Assembly: GCF_947500705.1 (NCBI RefSeq)
Contig: NZ_CANMSY010000006.1
Span: 1-64,000 of the forward strand
DNA: 64,000 nt
Reading direction: 5' to 3'
From: an uncultured Brachybacterium sp.
GTDB lineage: Bacteria; Actinomycetota; Actinomycetes; Actinomycetales; Dermabacteraceae
Shown: in pieces, positions 1 through 7,877 of the stretch
Layout of the letters: every line of letters begins with the position of its first letter
How positions within the stretch are numbered: position 1 is the stretch's first letter
Position numbers and translations under genes: made by a program
Notes under the pieces: generated by a model
What the model saw: the letters and a program-made list of their open reading frames with translations, nothing else
Databases searched by the model: none
What the model was told of the DNA's origin: nothing

Positions 1-39
1 TGGGCGTGCGCACGTCCCTGCCCATCTTGTTCGTCGGGC

Positions 40-145
40 CCCCCCTCTGCCCCCCCCCCCCCCCCCCGGCCCCCCCCCCCCCCGCCCCCCCCCCCCCCCC
101 CCCGGGGGGGGGGGGGCCCCCCCCCGGGGCCCCCCCGCCGCCGCG
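40..145. repeat. C/G homopolymer tract
   Basis: Nearly uninterrupted runs of C, then G, then C, with almost no A or T. It encodes nothing recognisable and is unlike any other stretch in the window. It may be a genuine low-complexity intergenic tract, but a sequencing or gap-filling artefact at a hard GC region is at least as likely, so distances across it should not be trusted. Confidence 0.9.
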
Positions 146-176
146 TCTCGCATCCTGACTGGTGTGACCGCATGGC

Positions 177-197
177 GGACAGCGGTTTAAGCTGTCC
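177..197 (+). promoter_or_regulatory. Inverted repeat upstream of serA
   Basis: Perfect 7-bp arms GGACAGC/GCTGTCC around GGTTTAA, ending about 60 nt before the serA start. It could be an operator or a small leader hairpin. No regulator is assigned. Confidence 0.35.
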
Positions 198-257
198 CGG
201 TACCCGTCGCCCCCGAGGATGCGTGCGACGACAACCATCCTTACCGGAGGAGTTCCC

Positions 258-1865
258 GTGACGCGTCCCGTCGTGCTCATCGCAGAAGAGCTGTCGCCCG
301 CGACCGTCGAGGTCCTGGGGCCGGACATCGAGGTCAGGAATGTGGACGGCACCGACCGTCCCGCCCTGCTGGCGGCGGTCCGGGAGGCCGACGCCCTCAT
401 GGTCCGCTCGGCGACCCAGGTCGACGCCGAGGTCTACGCCGCGGCGAAGCAGCTGAAGGTCGTCGCGCGCGCCGGGGTGGGGCTGGACAACGTCGACGTG
501 CCCGCTGCGACCAGCGCAGGCGTCATGGTCATCAACGCCCCGACCTCGAACATCACCTCCGCCGCCGAGCTGGCGGTCGCACTGATCCTGGCCTCGCTGC
601 GCAATCTCGGCCGTGCCGACGCCTCGGTGAAGGCCGGGAAGTGGGAGCGCAAGCAGCTCACCGGCGTCGAGCTGCTGGGCAAGACGGTCGGCGTGGTGGG
701 CTTCGGTCGCATCGGTCAGCTGGTCGCCGAGCGGCTGCGGCCCTTCGGTGTGCACCTGCTGGCCTACGACCCGTATGTCAACCATGCCCGGGCCGCCGAG
801 CTCGGCGCACGGGTGGTCGAGCTCGACGAGCTGATGGCCGAGGCGGATGTCGTCACCGTCCACATGCCGAAGACCCCCGAGACCACGGGCCTGATCGGCG
901 CCGAGCAGTTCGCGCTCGCCAAGCCCTCCCTGCACGTGGTCAACGCCGCCCGCGGCGGACTGATCGATGAGGAGGCCCTGTACGAGGCGCTCTCCTGCGG
1001 CCAGATCGCCGGTGCTGCGCTCGACGTCTACAGCTCCGAGCCGCCGTCGGCCTCCGAGACCGCGAAGCGACTGCTCGAGCTCGGGACCATCACCCTCACC
1101 CCGCATCTCGGAGCGTCCACCGCCGAGGCCCAGGAGAAGGCCGGCGTCGCGGTCGCGAAGTCCGTGCGCCTGGCCCTGGCCGGCGAGCTGGTCCCGGACG
1201 CGGTCAACGTCGCCGGGGGCGCGATCGACGACCTGGTGCGCCCGGGCGTGGCGCTGGCCGACCGGCTCGGCCAGCTGTTCACCTCTCTGGCGGGGGAGTC
1301 CCCCGAGCTGCTCGACATCGAGGTGCACGGCGAGATCGCCTCGCGCGATGTCACCGCGCTGAAGCTCTCCGCGCTGCGCGGTCTGTTCCGCTCCGTGGTC
1401 ACCGAGCAGGTCAGCTATGTCAACGCCCCGGTGCTCGCCGAGGAGCGCGGCATCGCCGTGCAGCTGGTCACCGATGAGAACTCCGAGCGCTTCCGCAACG
1501 TCATCACCCTGCGCGGCACCCTGCGCGATGGCACCGTCGTCACCGTCTCCGGCACCCTGAGCGGAGTGGACCAGGAGCACAAGCTCACCGAGGTCTTCGG
1601 CCATGCCCTGGACGTCGCGATGAGCGACCACCTGCTGATCATCCGCTACGAGGACGGCCCGGGCCTGATCGGCAAGTACGGGCTCCGCCTCGGCGAGGCC
1701 GGGGTCAACATCGCCGGGATGCAGGTCTCCCGCGCAGGTCACGCCCGCGGCGCCGAGGCTCTGGTGGTCCTCAACCTCGACGAGTCCGTGAACCGCGAGT
1801 TCGCCGAGGAGCTCGGCGCTGCGATCGATGCGCGCTCCATCCACGCCGTCGATCTCGTCTACTGA
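258..1865 (+). CDS. serA: D-3-phosphoglycerate dehydrogenase
   Basis: Catalyses NAD-dependent oxidation of 3-phosphoglycerate, the first step of serine synthesis, in the cytosol. The 535-residue product has the long actinobacterial architecture: substrate-binding lobe, NAD-binding fold with VGFGRIGQ, the [13 protein letters not shown] segment with the catalytic Arg region, the PHLGAST His motif, an intervening domain and a C-terminal ACT domain (about residues 460-535) expected to sense serine. I chose the GTG at 258 because GGAGG lies 7 nt upstream and the protein then begins [13 protein letters not shown] as in homologues; an in-frame ATG at 219 has no such site. It leads a run with leuB, ilvE and cimA. 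In related genomes serA follows ilvBNC, which would lie outside this window. Confidence 0.95.
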   Translation: MTRPVVLIAEELSPATVEVLGPDIEVRNVDGTDRPALLAAVREADALMVRSATQVDAEVYAAAKQLKVVARAGVGLDNVDVPAATSAGVMVINAPTSNITSAAELAVALILASLRNLGRADASVKAGKWERKQLTGVELLGKTVGVVGFGRIGQLVAERLRPFGVHLLAYDPYVNHARAAELGARVVELDELMAEADVVTVHMPKTPETTGLIGAEQFALAKPSLHVVNAARGGLIDEEALYEALSCGQIAGAALDVYSSEPPSASETAKRLLELGTITLTPHLGASTAEAQEKAGVAVAKSVRLALAGELVPDAVNVAGGAIDDLVRPGVALADRLGQLFTSLAGESPELLDIEVHGEIASRDVTALKLSALRGLFRSVVTEQVSYVNAPVLAEERGIAVQLVTDENSERFRNVITLRGTLRDGTVVTVSGTLSGVDQEHKLTEVFGHALDVAMSDHLLIIRYEDGPGLIGKYGLRLGEAGVNIAGMQVSRAGHARGAEALVVLNLDESVNREFAEELGAAIDARSIHAVDLVY

Positions 1866-1893
1866 TCGCTTGTCGAAGAACCGGAGTCCTGTC

Positions 1894-2973
1894 ATGAGCA
1901 CCCCCAGCACCGCTGTCCCGTCGTCCGTCCTGAAGCTCGCCGTCATCGAAGGGGACGGCATCGGCCAGGAGGTCGTCCCCCAGGGCCTGCGCGCCCTGCG
2001 CGCCGCCCTCGAGCCCGTCGGCGTCACCGTCGAGACCACCGATTTCGACCTCGGGGCGGGCCGCTGGCATCGCACCGGTGAGACCCTCACCGACGAGGAC
2101 ATGGCACGCCTGGCGGAGCATGACGCGATCCTGCTGGGCGCCGTCGGCGATCCGGGCGTGCCCTCGGGCGTGCTCGAGCGGGGCCTGCTGCTCAAGCTCC
2201 GCTTCGCCTTCGACCATTACGTGAACCTCCGCCCCACCAAGCTCTACCCCGGCGTCGTCTCGCCCCTGTCGGATCCCGGGGAGATGGACTTCGTCGTGGT
2301 CCGCGAGGGCACCGAGGGCCCCTACGTCGGCAACGGCGGCACGCTGCGGGCCGGTACCGAGCTGGAGGTCGCCACCGAGGTCTCCCTCAACACCGCCGTC
2401 GGCGTCGAGCGCGTGGTGCGCTATGCCTTCGCACAGGCCGAGGCGCGGGGCAAGAAGCTCACGCTGGTCCACAAGCACAACGTGCTGGTCCACGCCGGTC
2501 ACCTCTACCGCCGCATCGTCGAGCAGGTCGGCGCCGAGCACCCCGAGGTCACCGTGGACTACGCCCACGTGGACGCCGCGATGATCTACCTCGCCACCGA
2601 TCCGTCCCGCTTCGACGTCATCGTCACCGACAACCTCTTCGGTGACATCGTCACCGACCTCGCCGCCGCGGTGGGCGGCGGGATCGGTCTCGCCGCGAGC
2701 GGCAACATCAACCCCACCGGCGCCTTCCCCTCGATGTTCGAACCGGTCCACGGCTCGGCCCCCGACATCGCCGGCAAGGACCTCGCCGATCCCACCGCCA
2801 CGGTGCTCTCGGTCGCGCTGCTGCTGGACCACCTGGGGCATGTCGAGCCGGCGGCCGCCGTACGCGCCGCGGTCGAGAACGACCTCGCCGCCCGCGCCGA
2901 CTCCGAGGAGCTCTCCACCCGCGGCACCGTGCAGATCGGCGACGACCTGGTCGCCGCGATCTCCGGGCGCTGA
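1894..2973 (+). CDS. leuB: 3-isopropylmalate dehydrogenase
   Basis: Oxidatively decarboxylates 3-isopropylmalate to 2-oxoisocaproate in leucine synthesis; family members can also act on the methylmalate of the citramalate route. The 359-residue isocitrate/isopropylmalate dehydrogenase fold shows VHKHNVL, the metal- and NAD-binding [16 protein letters not shown] segment, and the [15 protein letters not shown] signature near the C-terminus. ATG 1894 follows CCGGAG by 7 nt and sits 28 nt after serA, so co-transcription is likely. The partner isomerase genes leuCD are 24 kb away, while cimA is two genes downstream, so this enzyme probably serves both leucine and isoleucine pathways (inference). 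Confidence 0.95.
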   Translation: MSTPSTAVPSSVLKLAVIEGDGIGQEVVPQGLRALRAALEPVGVTVETTDFDLGAGRWHRTGETLTDEDMARLAEHDAILLGAVGDPGVPSGVLERGLLLKLRFAFDHYVNLRPTKLYPGVVSPLSDPGEMDFVVVREGTEGPYVGNGGTLRAGTELEVATEVSLNTAVGVERVVRYAFAQAEARGKKLTLVHKHNVLVHAGHLYRRIVEQVGAEHPEVTVDYAHVDAAMIYLATDPSRFDVIVTDNLFGDIVTDLAAAVGGGIGLAASGNINPTGAFPSMFEPVHGSAPDIAGKDLADPTATVLSVALLLDHLGHVEPAAAVRAAVENDLAARADSEELSTRGTVQIGDDLVAAISGR

Positions 2974-3023
2974 GCGCCCGACCCTGACACACTGACCCTG
3001 CCCCCTGCAACGAGGAGAAACCC

Positions 3024-4115
3024 GTGAGCGCGCTCGACTTCACCCGCACCAGCACCACTCGCCGCATCGGCGACGACGAGCGCGCGCAGATCCTCGCCGA
3101 TCCGGGCTTCGGCCAGCACTACACGGACTTCATGGTCCATGCCCGCTGGACCGCCGAGCGCGGCTGGGGCGATGCAGAGGTGGTGCCCTTCGGTCCGCTG
3201 CAGCTCTCGCCCGCCGCCGCGGTGCTCCACTACGGCCAGGAGATCTTCGAGGGTCTCAAGGCCTTCCGCCACGCCGACGGCTCGGTGTGGACCTTCCGTC
3301 CCGAGGCCAACGCCGAGCGCATGCAGCGCTCCGCCCGCCGGCTCGCACTGCCCGAGCTGCCGGTGGAGGACTTCCTGGCGTCGCTCACGGCGGCCACCGC
3401 CGCCGACGAGCCGTGGGTGCCCGAGGCCACCAGCGAGGAGTCGCTGTACCTGCGGCCCTTCATGTTCGCGAGCGAGGAGTTCCTCGGTGTGCGGGCCTCC
3501 CGCACGGTCGACTACTACGTGATCTCCTCCCCGGCGGGCCCGTACTTCCCGCGGGGCGTGCAGCCGCTGATCGTGTGGATCACCGACGAGTACGCACGCG
3601 CCGGGGCCGGCGGCACCGGCGCGGCGAAGTGCGGTGGCAACTACGCCTCCTCGCTGCTGGGAAAGAACGAGGCTGCCGAGCAGGGAGCCGACGAGGTGCT
3701 CTTCCTGGACTCCGAGACCCACACCAGCATCGATGAGCTCTCCGGGATGAACGTCTTCGCGATCACCCGCGATGGCCGTCTCCTCACCCCGGCGCTGACC
3801 GGCTCGATCCTCGAGGGCGTCACCCGTTCCTCGATCCTGGCTCTGGCCACCGATCGCGGTCTCGAGGTGATCGAGCAGCGCCTCGTGATGAGCGAGGTGC
3901 TCGAGCAGCTCGGCAGCGGCGAGATCACCGAGATGTTCGCCTGCGGCACCGCCGCGGTCATCAACCCGATCGGAGAGTTCCGTGCCAAGGGCGGTTCCTG
4001 GACCGTGGGCGACGGCGGCTCCGGCGAGGTCACCCTGGCCCTGCGCAAGGAGCTCACCGACATCCAGTACGGCCGGATCCCGGACCGTCACGGCTGGCTG
4101 ACCCGACTGGTGTGA
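3024..4115 (+). CDS. ilvE: Branched-chain amino acid aminotransferase
   Basis: PLP enzyme that transfers the amino group from glutamate to the branched-chain 2-oxo acids, the last step of Leu, Ile and Val synthesis. The 363-residue class IV aminotransferase contains the actinobacterial GAAKCGGNYA motif with the Schiff-base lysine, followed by the EVLFLDSETHTSIDELSGMN segment. The GTG start follows GAGGAG closely. It lies 50 nt after leuB and 7 nt before cimA, consistent with one operon. Confidence 0.95.
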   Translation: MSALDFTRTSTTRRIGDDERAQILADPGFGQHYTDFMVHARWTAERGWGDAEVVPFGPLQLSPAAAVLHYGQEIFEGLKAFRHADGSVWTFRPEANAERMQRSARRLALPELPVEDFLASLTAATAADEPWVPEATSEESLYLRPFMFASEEFLGVRASRTVDYYVISSPAGPYFPRGVQPLIVWITDEYARAGAGGTGAAKCGGNYASSLLGKNEAAEQGADEVLFLDSETHTSIDELSGMNVFAITRDGRLLTPALTGSILEGVTRSSILALATDRGLEVIEQRLVMSEVLEQLGSGEITEMFACGTAAVINPIGEFRAKGGSWTVGDGGSGEVTLALRKELTDIQYGRIPDRHGWLTRLV

Positions 4116-4122
4116 GGACTCG

Positions 4123-5757
4123 ATGACCATCACCGCCGCCTCCGAGGCGACTGCTCCCATCCCGTCGTTCCACCTCTACGACACGACTCTGCGCGATGGC
4201 TCCCAGCAGGAGGGCCTCACTCTGTCGGTCACGGACAAGCTGGCCGTGGCCCGCCATCTCGATGAGCTCGGGGTGAGCTACATCGAGGGCGGCTGGCCCG
4301 GTGCCGTTCCGCGGGACACAGAGTTCTTCGCCCGTGCCGCCGGCGAGCTCGAGCTGCGCAATGCGCGGCTCGCCGCCTTCGGCGCGACCCGCAAGGCCGG
4401 CGTCGCCGTGGGGGAGGACCCCCAGGTCGCAGCTCTGGTCGACTCCGGTGCACCCACCATCACCCTGGTCGCCAAGTCCGACCTCCGGCACGTCACCGGT
4501 GCCCTGCGCACCACCGCCGAGGAGAACCTCGCCATGGTGCGGGACACGGTGGAGCATCTGGTGGGGCTGGGCCGCGAGGTGTTCGTCGACGCCGAGCACT
4601 TCTTCGACGGTTTCCTGCACGAGCCCGAGTACACGACCTCCGTGCTGCTCGCCGCCCATGAGGCCGGGGCCGCAGTGATGGTCCTGTGCGACACCAACGG
4701 CGGGATGCTCCCGCACCAGGTCACCGAGATCATCGAGCAGCTCCGCGACCGGCTGACGGCCGCTGGGGCGCAGGACGCCCGACTCGGCGCCCACATGCAC
4801 AACGACACCGGCTGCGCGGTCGCCAACGCGATCTCCGCGGTGCGCGCCGGGATCACCCACGTCCAGGGCTGCATCAACGGCTACGGCGAGCGCACCGGCA
4901 ACGCCGATCTGGTCACTCTCATGGCCGACCTCCAGCTGAAGATGGGGATGGACCTCGTCCCGGCGGAGACCTTCGCCGAGACCACGCGCATCGCCCACGC
5001 GATCGGGGAGATCGTCAACATGCCGGTGAATGCTCGAGCCCCTTACGTCGGCGCGAGCGCCTTCGCCCACAAGGCCGGCCTGCACGCGAGCGCGATCAAG
5101 GTGGATCCGGACCTCTATCAGCACACCGATCCCCGGGCGATCGGCAATGACATGCGCATGATCATCTCCGACATGGCCGGCCGCGCCTCCATCGAGCTCA
5201 AGGGCCGTGAACTCGGATTCGACCTGACCGGCCGCCCCGAGCTGCTCTCGCGCCTCGCCACGACCGTCAAGCAGCGGGAGGCGGTCGGCTACTCCTATGA
5301 AGCCGCGGATGCCTCCTTCGAGCTGCTCCTGCTCGACGAGCTCGGGCGCGCGCCCAGCTACTCGACCGTGGAGTCCTGGCGGGCCACCACGCAGCTCGGC
5401 CGGGACGGCACTCTCGAGTCCGAGGCGACCGTGAAGCTGGTCGCCGGCGGGGAGGGCCGACGTCGCCGTGAGGTCACGATGTCCGAGGGCAACGGCCCCG
5501 TCAACGCCCTGGACCTCGCCCTGCGGGCTGCGCTGCGCGAGCACCACCCGGAGATCGATGACTTCGAGCTGCGCGACTTCAAGGTCCGAATCCTCGATGC
5601 TCAGCACGGCACGGACGCCACCACCCGGGTGCTGGTGCGCACCTCCGGGCGGGGGCTCGAGTTCCAGACCGTCGGTGTGGGCCCCAATGTCATCGAGGCC
5701 TCCTGGGAGGCGATCTACGACGCGTTCACCTACGGGCTGTACAAGTCCGGGGTCTGA
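4123..5757 (+). CDS. cimA: (R)-citramalate synthase
   Basis: Condenses pyruvate and acetyl-CoA to citramalate, giving a threonine-independent entry to isoleucine. The 544-residue DRE-TIM metallolyase starts with the YDTTLRDGSQQEG active-site strand, has the metal-binding HMHNDTGCAVAN segment, and ends in a LeuA-type allosteric dimer domain (about residues 420-544). SYIEGGWPGAVPRDTEFF after the first barrel strand is typical of the CimA branch and not of LeuA or homocitrate synthase; I know this from the family, not from an alignment made here. It is the last gene of the serA-leuB-ilvE-cimA run. Confidence 0.88.
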   Translation: MTITAASEATAPIPSFHLYDTTLRDGSQQEGLTLSVTDKLAVARHLDELGVSYIEGGWPGAVPRDTEFFARAAGELELRNARLAAFGATRKAGVAVGEDPQVAALVDSGAPTITLVAKSDLRHVTGALRTTAEENLAMVRDTVEHLVGLGREVFVDAEHFFDGFLHEPEYTTSVLLAAHEAGAAVMVLCDTNGGMLPHQVTEIIEQLRDRLTAAGAQDARLGAHMHNDTGCAVANAISAVRAGITHVQGCINGYGERTGNADLVTLMADLQLKMGMDLVPAETFAETTRIAHAIGEIVNMPVNARAPYVGASAFAHKAGLHASAIKVDPDLYQHTDPRAIGNDMRMIISDMAGRASIELKGRELGFDLTGRPELLSRLATTVKQREAVGYSYEAADASFELLLLDELGRAPSYSTVESWRATTQLGRDGTLESEATVKLVAGGEGRRRREVTMSEGNGPVNALDLALRAALREHHPEIDDFELRDFKVRILDAQHGTDATTRVLVRTSGRGLEFQTVGVGPNVIEASWEAIYDAFTYGLYKSGV

Positions 5758-5792
5758 GCACGGGTTCCGTGGTCCGTGCCCGGTTCGAGCGC

Positions 5793-5798
5793 TAGGCT
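5793..5798 (+). promoter_or_regulatory. -10 element for a leaderless start
   Basis: TAGGCT ends 6 nt before ATG 5805, so transcription should begin at or next to the start codon. No ribosome-binding site is visible. No convincing -35. Confidence 0.5.
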
Positions 5799-5804
5799 GG
5801 GTGC

Positions 5805-6332
5805 ATGACGACCTACGTGCTGACCGCCATCGGAGACGACCGCCCGGGCCTCGTCGCCGCCCTCGCCGCCGCTGTCGACGAGCAGGGAGGCAACTGGGTC
5901 GACAGCCAGCTCGCCCTGCTCGCAGGGAAGTTCGCCGGCATCGTGCAGGTGGACCTTCCCGATGAGCGCGTCGGTGCCTTCCTGGAGTCCCTTCCGGCTC
6001 TCGCCGATGAGGTGGGACTCGCGGTCGAGGCGACTGCGGGAGCACCGGAGGGGCGGGCGACGACCCCGCACCGGGCGCTGCGCCTGCATCTGCTGGGTCA
6101 GGACCGCACCGGGATGGTCCGCGAGGTGACCTCCGCACTGCGCTCGCAGGGCGCCACCATCGACGGGCTGCGCAGCTGGACCCGGGAGGCGCCGGAGGGC
6201 GGCGGCATGCTGTTCGAGGCGGAGGCCGAGCTGCGACTGCCCACTGCGGCCGACGAGGGTGACGTCCGGGACGCGCTCGAGACGATCGCCGCCGAGCTGA
6301 TGGTCGACCTGGAGCTCGACGCCGCGGAATGA
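5805..6332 (+). CDS. Tandem ACT-domain protein (GcvR-like)
   Basis: A 175-residue cytosolic protein made of two ACT domains: residues 1-80 (YVLTAIGDDRPGLVAALAAA) and about 90-170 (LHLLGQDRTGMVREVTSAL). Each keeps the DRPG/DRTG loop usual in amino-acid-binding ACT domains. There is no enzymatic or DNA-binding domain. The nearest described type is the glycine-cleavage regulator GcvR, but no gcv gene is nearby, so the role is unproven; amino-acid sensing linked to the upstream cluster is plausible. The start is supported by the leaderless -10 just upstream. Confidence 0.8.
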   Translation: MTTYVLTAIGDDRPGLVAALAAAVDEQGGNWVDSQLALLAGKFAGIVQVDLPDERVGAFLESLPALADEVGLAVEATAGAPEGRATTPHRALRLHLLGQDRTGMVREVTSALRSQGATIDGLRSWTREAPEGGGMLFEAEAELRLPTAADEGDVRDALETIAAELMVDLELDAAE

Positions 6333-6454
6333 CCGTGCAGCGGCCATGATTACGTGACGCCAGCATTGCTGAATTCATTTTCAGGAGATCGACTTCGCGA
6401 CGCACGCCCATAAACTCGGGGAAACGCAGTTGATCTTCCAAACCACTGCTTTCC

Positions 6455-6468
6455 GGGACCGAAGTCCC
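6455..6468 (+). promoter_or_regulatory. DosR/DevR-type box upstream of narK
   Basis: GGGACCGAAGTCCC is a palindrome with perfect GGGAC/GTCCC half sites. From memory the mycobacterial DosR core is GGGACTWWAGTCCC, and 12 of 14 positions fit. It lies 112 nt upstream of the narK start. A DosR-like regulator is encoded at 47791-48420. The promoter it would serve is not clear: TAATCT follows directly (6470-6475), which would put the box inside the spacer. Confidence 0.6.
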
Positions 6469-6483
6469 CTAATCTGGAGTCAT

Positions 6484-6496
6484 GGGTCGAGGACCC
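6484..6496 (+). promoter_or_regulatory. Second short palindrome upstream of narK
   Basis: GGGTCGAGGACCC, 5-bp arms with a 3-nt centre, begins 15 nt after the DosR-type box. It could be a secondary half-site pair or a small hairpin in the leader. Its sequence departs from the DosR core. Confidence 0.3.
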
Positions 6497-6580
6497 TGAG
6501 CGGGTGCAGAGAAACCCCAGCCGCGAGTCCTCGGACGCTCCTCGATCCATGTACTCGCCCTCGAACGTGGAGAATCGACG

Positions 6581-7816
6581 ATGACCGCGTCCCCCAGTAC
6601 CACCACCATCCCCAGCACCACGGTGCCCCCTGGCGCCTGGCGCGCACTTGCCCTTGTCACGCTCGGTTTCGGCGTGAACTTCTGGGCCTGGGCGCTGCTG
6701 AGTCCGCTCGGCCCGGTCTATGTCGAGAGAGGCCTGGCCTCCGACGCGTCCCTGATCGTCGCGATCCCGGTGCTGGTCGGTTCCCTCGGTCGCATCGTGA
6801 TGGGCGGGCTCACCGACAGGCTCGGCGGGCACCTGATGTTCCCGGTGGTCTCGCTGATCACCGCCATCCCCGTGCTCTTCGTCGGGTTCATCGGCCAGTA
6901 CACGTTCTCCACCCTGATTCTCGGCGGATTCTTCCTCGGCATCGCCGGCACCACCTTCGCGATCGGCGTGCCCTATGTGAACTCCTGGTTCCCGCCCGCC
7001 AAGCGCGGCATGGCCACCGGCCTGTACGGCGTGGGCATGGGCGGCACCGCCATCAGCGCCTTCACCACCGTGCCGCTGGTGAACTCGGTCGGTGACGCCG
7101 CCCCCTTCGTGCTCACCGCGATCGCCCTGGTGCTCTACGCGGTGATCGCCTGGCTGTTCATGCACAACGCCCCCACCTGGGAGCCCTCCCGCAAGAACAT
7201 CGTCGCCCAGTCGCTGTCGGTCATGAAGCTCAAGGTGACCTGGCAGGCGTGCTACCTGTACGCGCTGTCCTTCGGCGGCTACGTCGCGTTCTCCGTCTTC
7301 CTGCCCACCATGCTGCAGAACTGGTACGGACTCGAGGCCACCGACGCCTCCTTCAGGATGGCCGGCTTCGTGATCGTCGCCGTGATCATGCGCCCCCTCG
7401 GCGGCACCCTCTCGGACCGCCTGGGAGCGTCGAACACACTGCTGGTCTCCTACATCGCGGTCGCGCTGGCCGCGCTCACCCTGGCCTTCCAGCCCGACCT
7501 GATGCCGGTCGGCACGGTGGCGTTCATCGTGATGGCCGCCGGCCTCGGTCTCGGCTCCGGAGCGGTGTTCGCCCTGGTCGCGCAGACCAGCGATCCCTCG
7601 GTGGTCGGCTCCGTGACCGGATTCGTCGGCGCCGCCGGGGGGCTCGGAGGTTTCGTGCCCCCGCTGGTGATGGCGGCCATCCATTCCGACAGCGGCAGCT
7701 ACTCGCTCGGCATCGTCCTGCTGCTGCTGGCGACGGTCGGCGCCATCGTGGTGACGCTGTTCGTCGCCCGTGGCGCCCGTGCGTCCGCCGAGGAGAAGCT
7801 CACCGTCTCCCGATGA
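6581..7816 (+). CDS. narK: Nitrate/nitrite transporter, MFS
   Basis: A 411-residue major-facilitator protein expected to import nitrate and/or export nitrite across the cytoplasmic membrane. It has about twelve hydrophobic segments, the MFS loop GGLTDRLGG after the second, and a related GGTLSDRLGAS loop in the second half. GGAGA lies just before ATG 6581. It is directly followed by narGHJI (61-nt gap), which supports the nitrate assignment over other NNP/MFS substrates. The 248-nt upstream region holds the DosR-type box. Antiport versus symport cannot be told from the sequence. Confidence 0.9.
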   Translation: MTASPSTTTIPSTTVPPGAWRALALVTLGFGVNFWAWALLSPLGPVYVERGLASDASLIVAIPVLVGSLGRIVMGGLTDRLGGHLMFPVVSLITAIPVLFVGFIGQYTFSTLILGGFFLGIAGTTFAIGVPYVNSWFPPAKRGMATGLYGVGMGGTAISAFTTVPLVNSVGDAAPFVLTAIALVLYAVIAWLFMHNAPTWEPSRKNIVAQSLSVMKLKVTWQACYLYALSFGGYVAFSVFLPTMLQNWYGLEATDASFRMAGFVIVAVIMRPLGGTLSDRLGASNTLLVSYIAVALAALTLAFQPDLMPVGTVAFIVMAAGLGLGSGAVFALVAQTSDPSVVGSVTGFVGAAGGLGGFVPPLVMAAIHSDSGSYSLGIVLLLLATVGAIVVTLFVARGARASAEEKLTVSR

Positions 7817-7877
7817 CCCCTGTGTCCGCCCTCGTCCCTCGTCGCACCGCACCCCTCATCTCCAGGAGGAGCACCCC

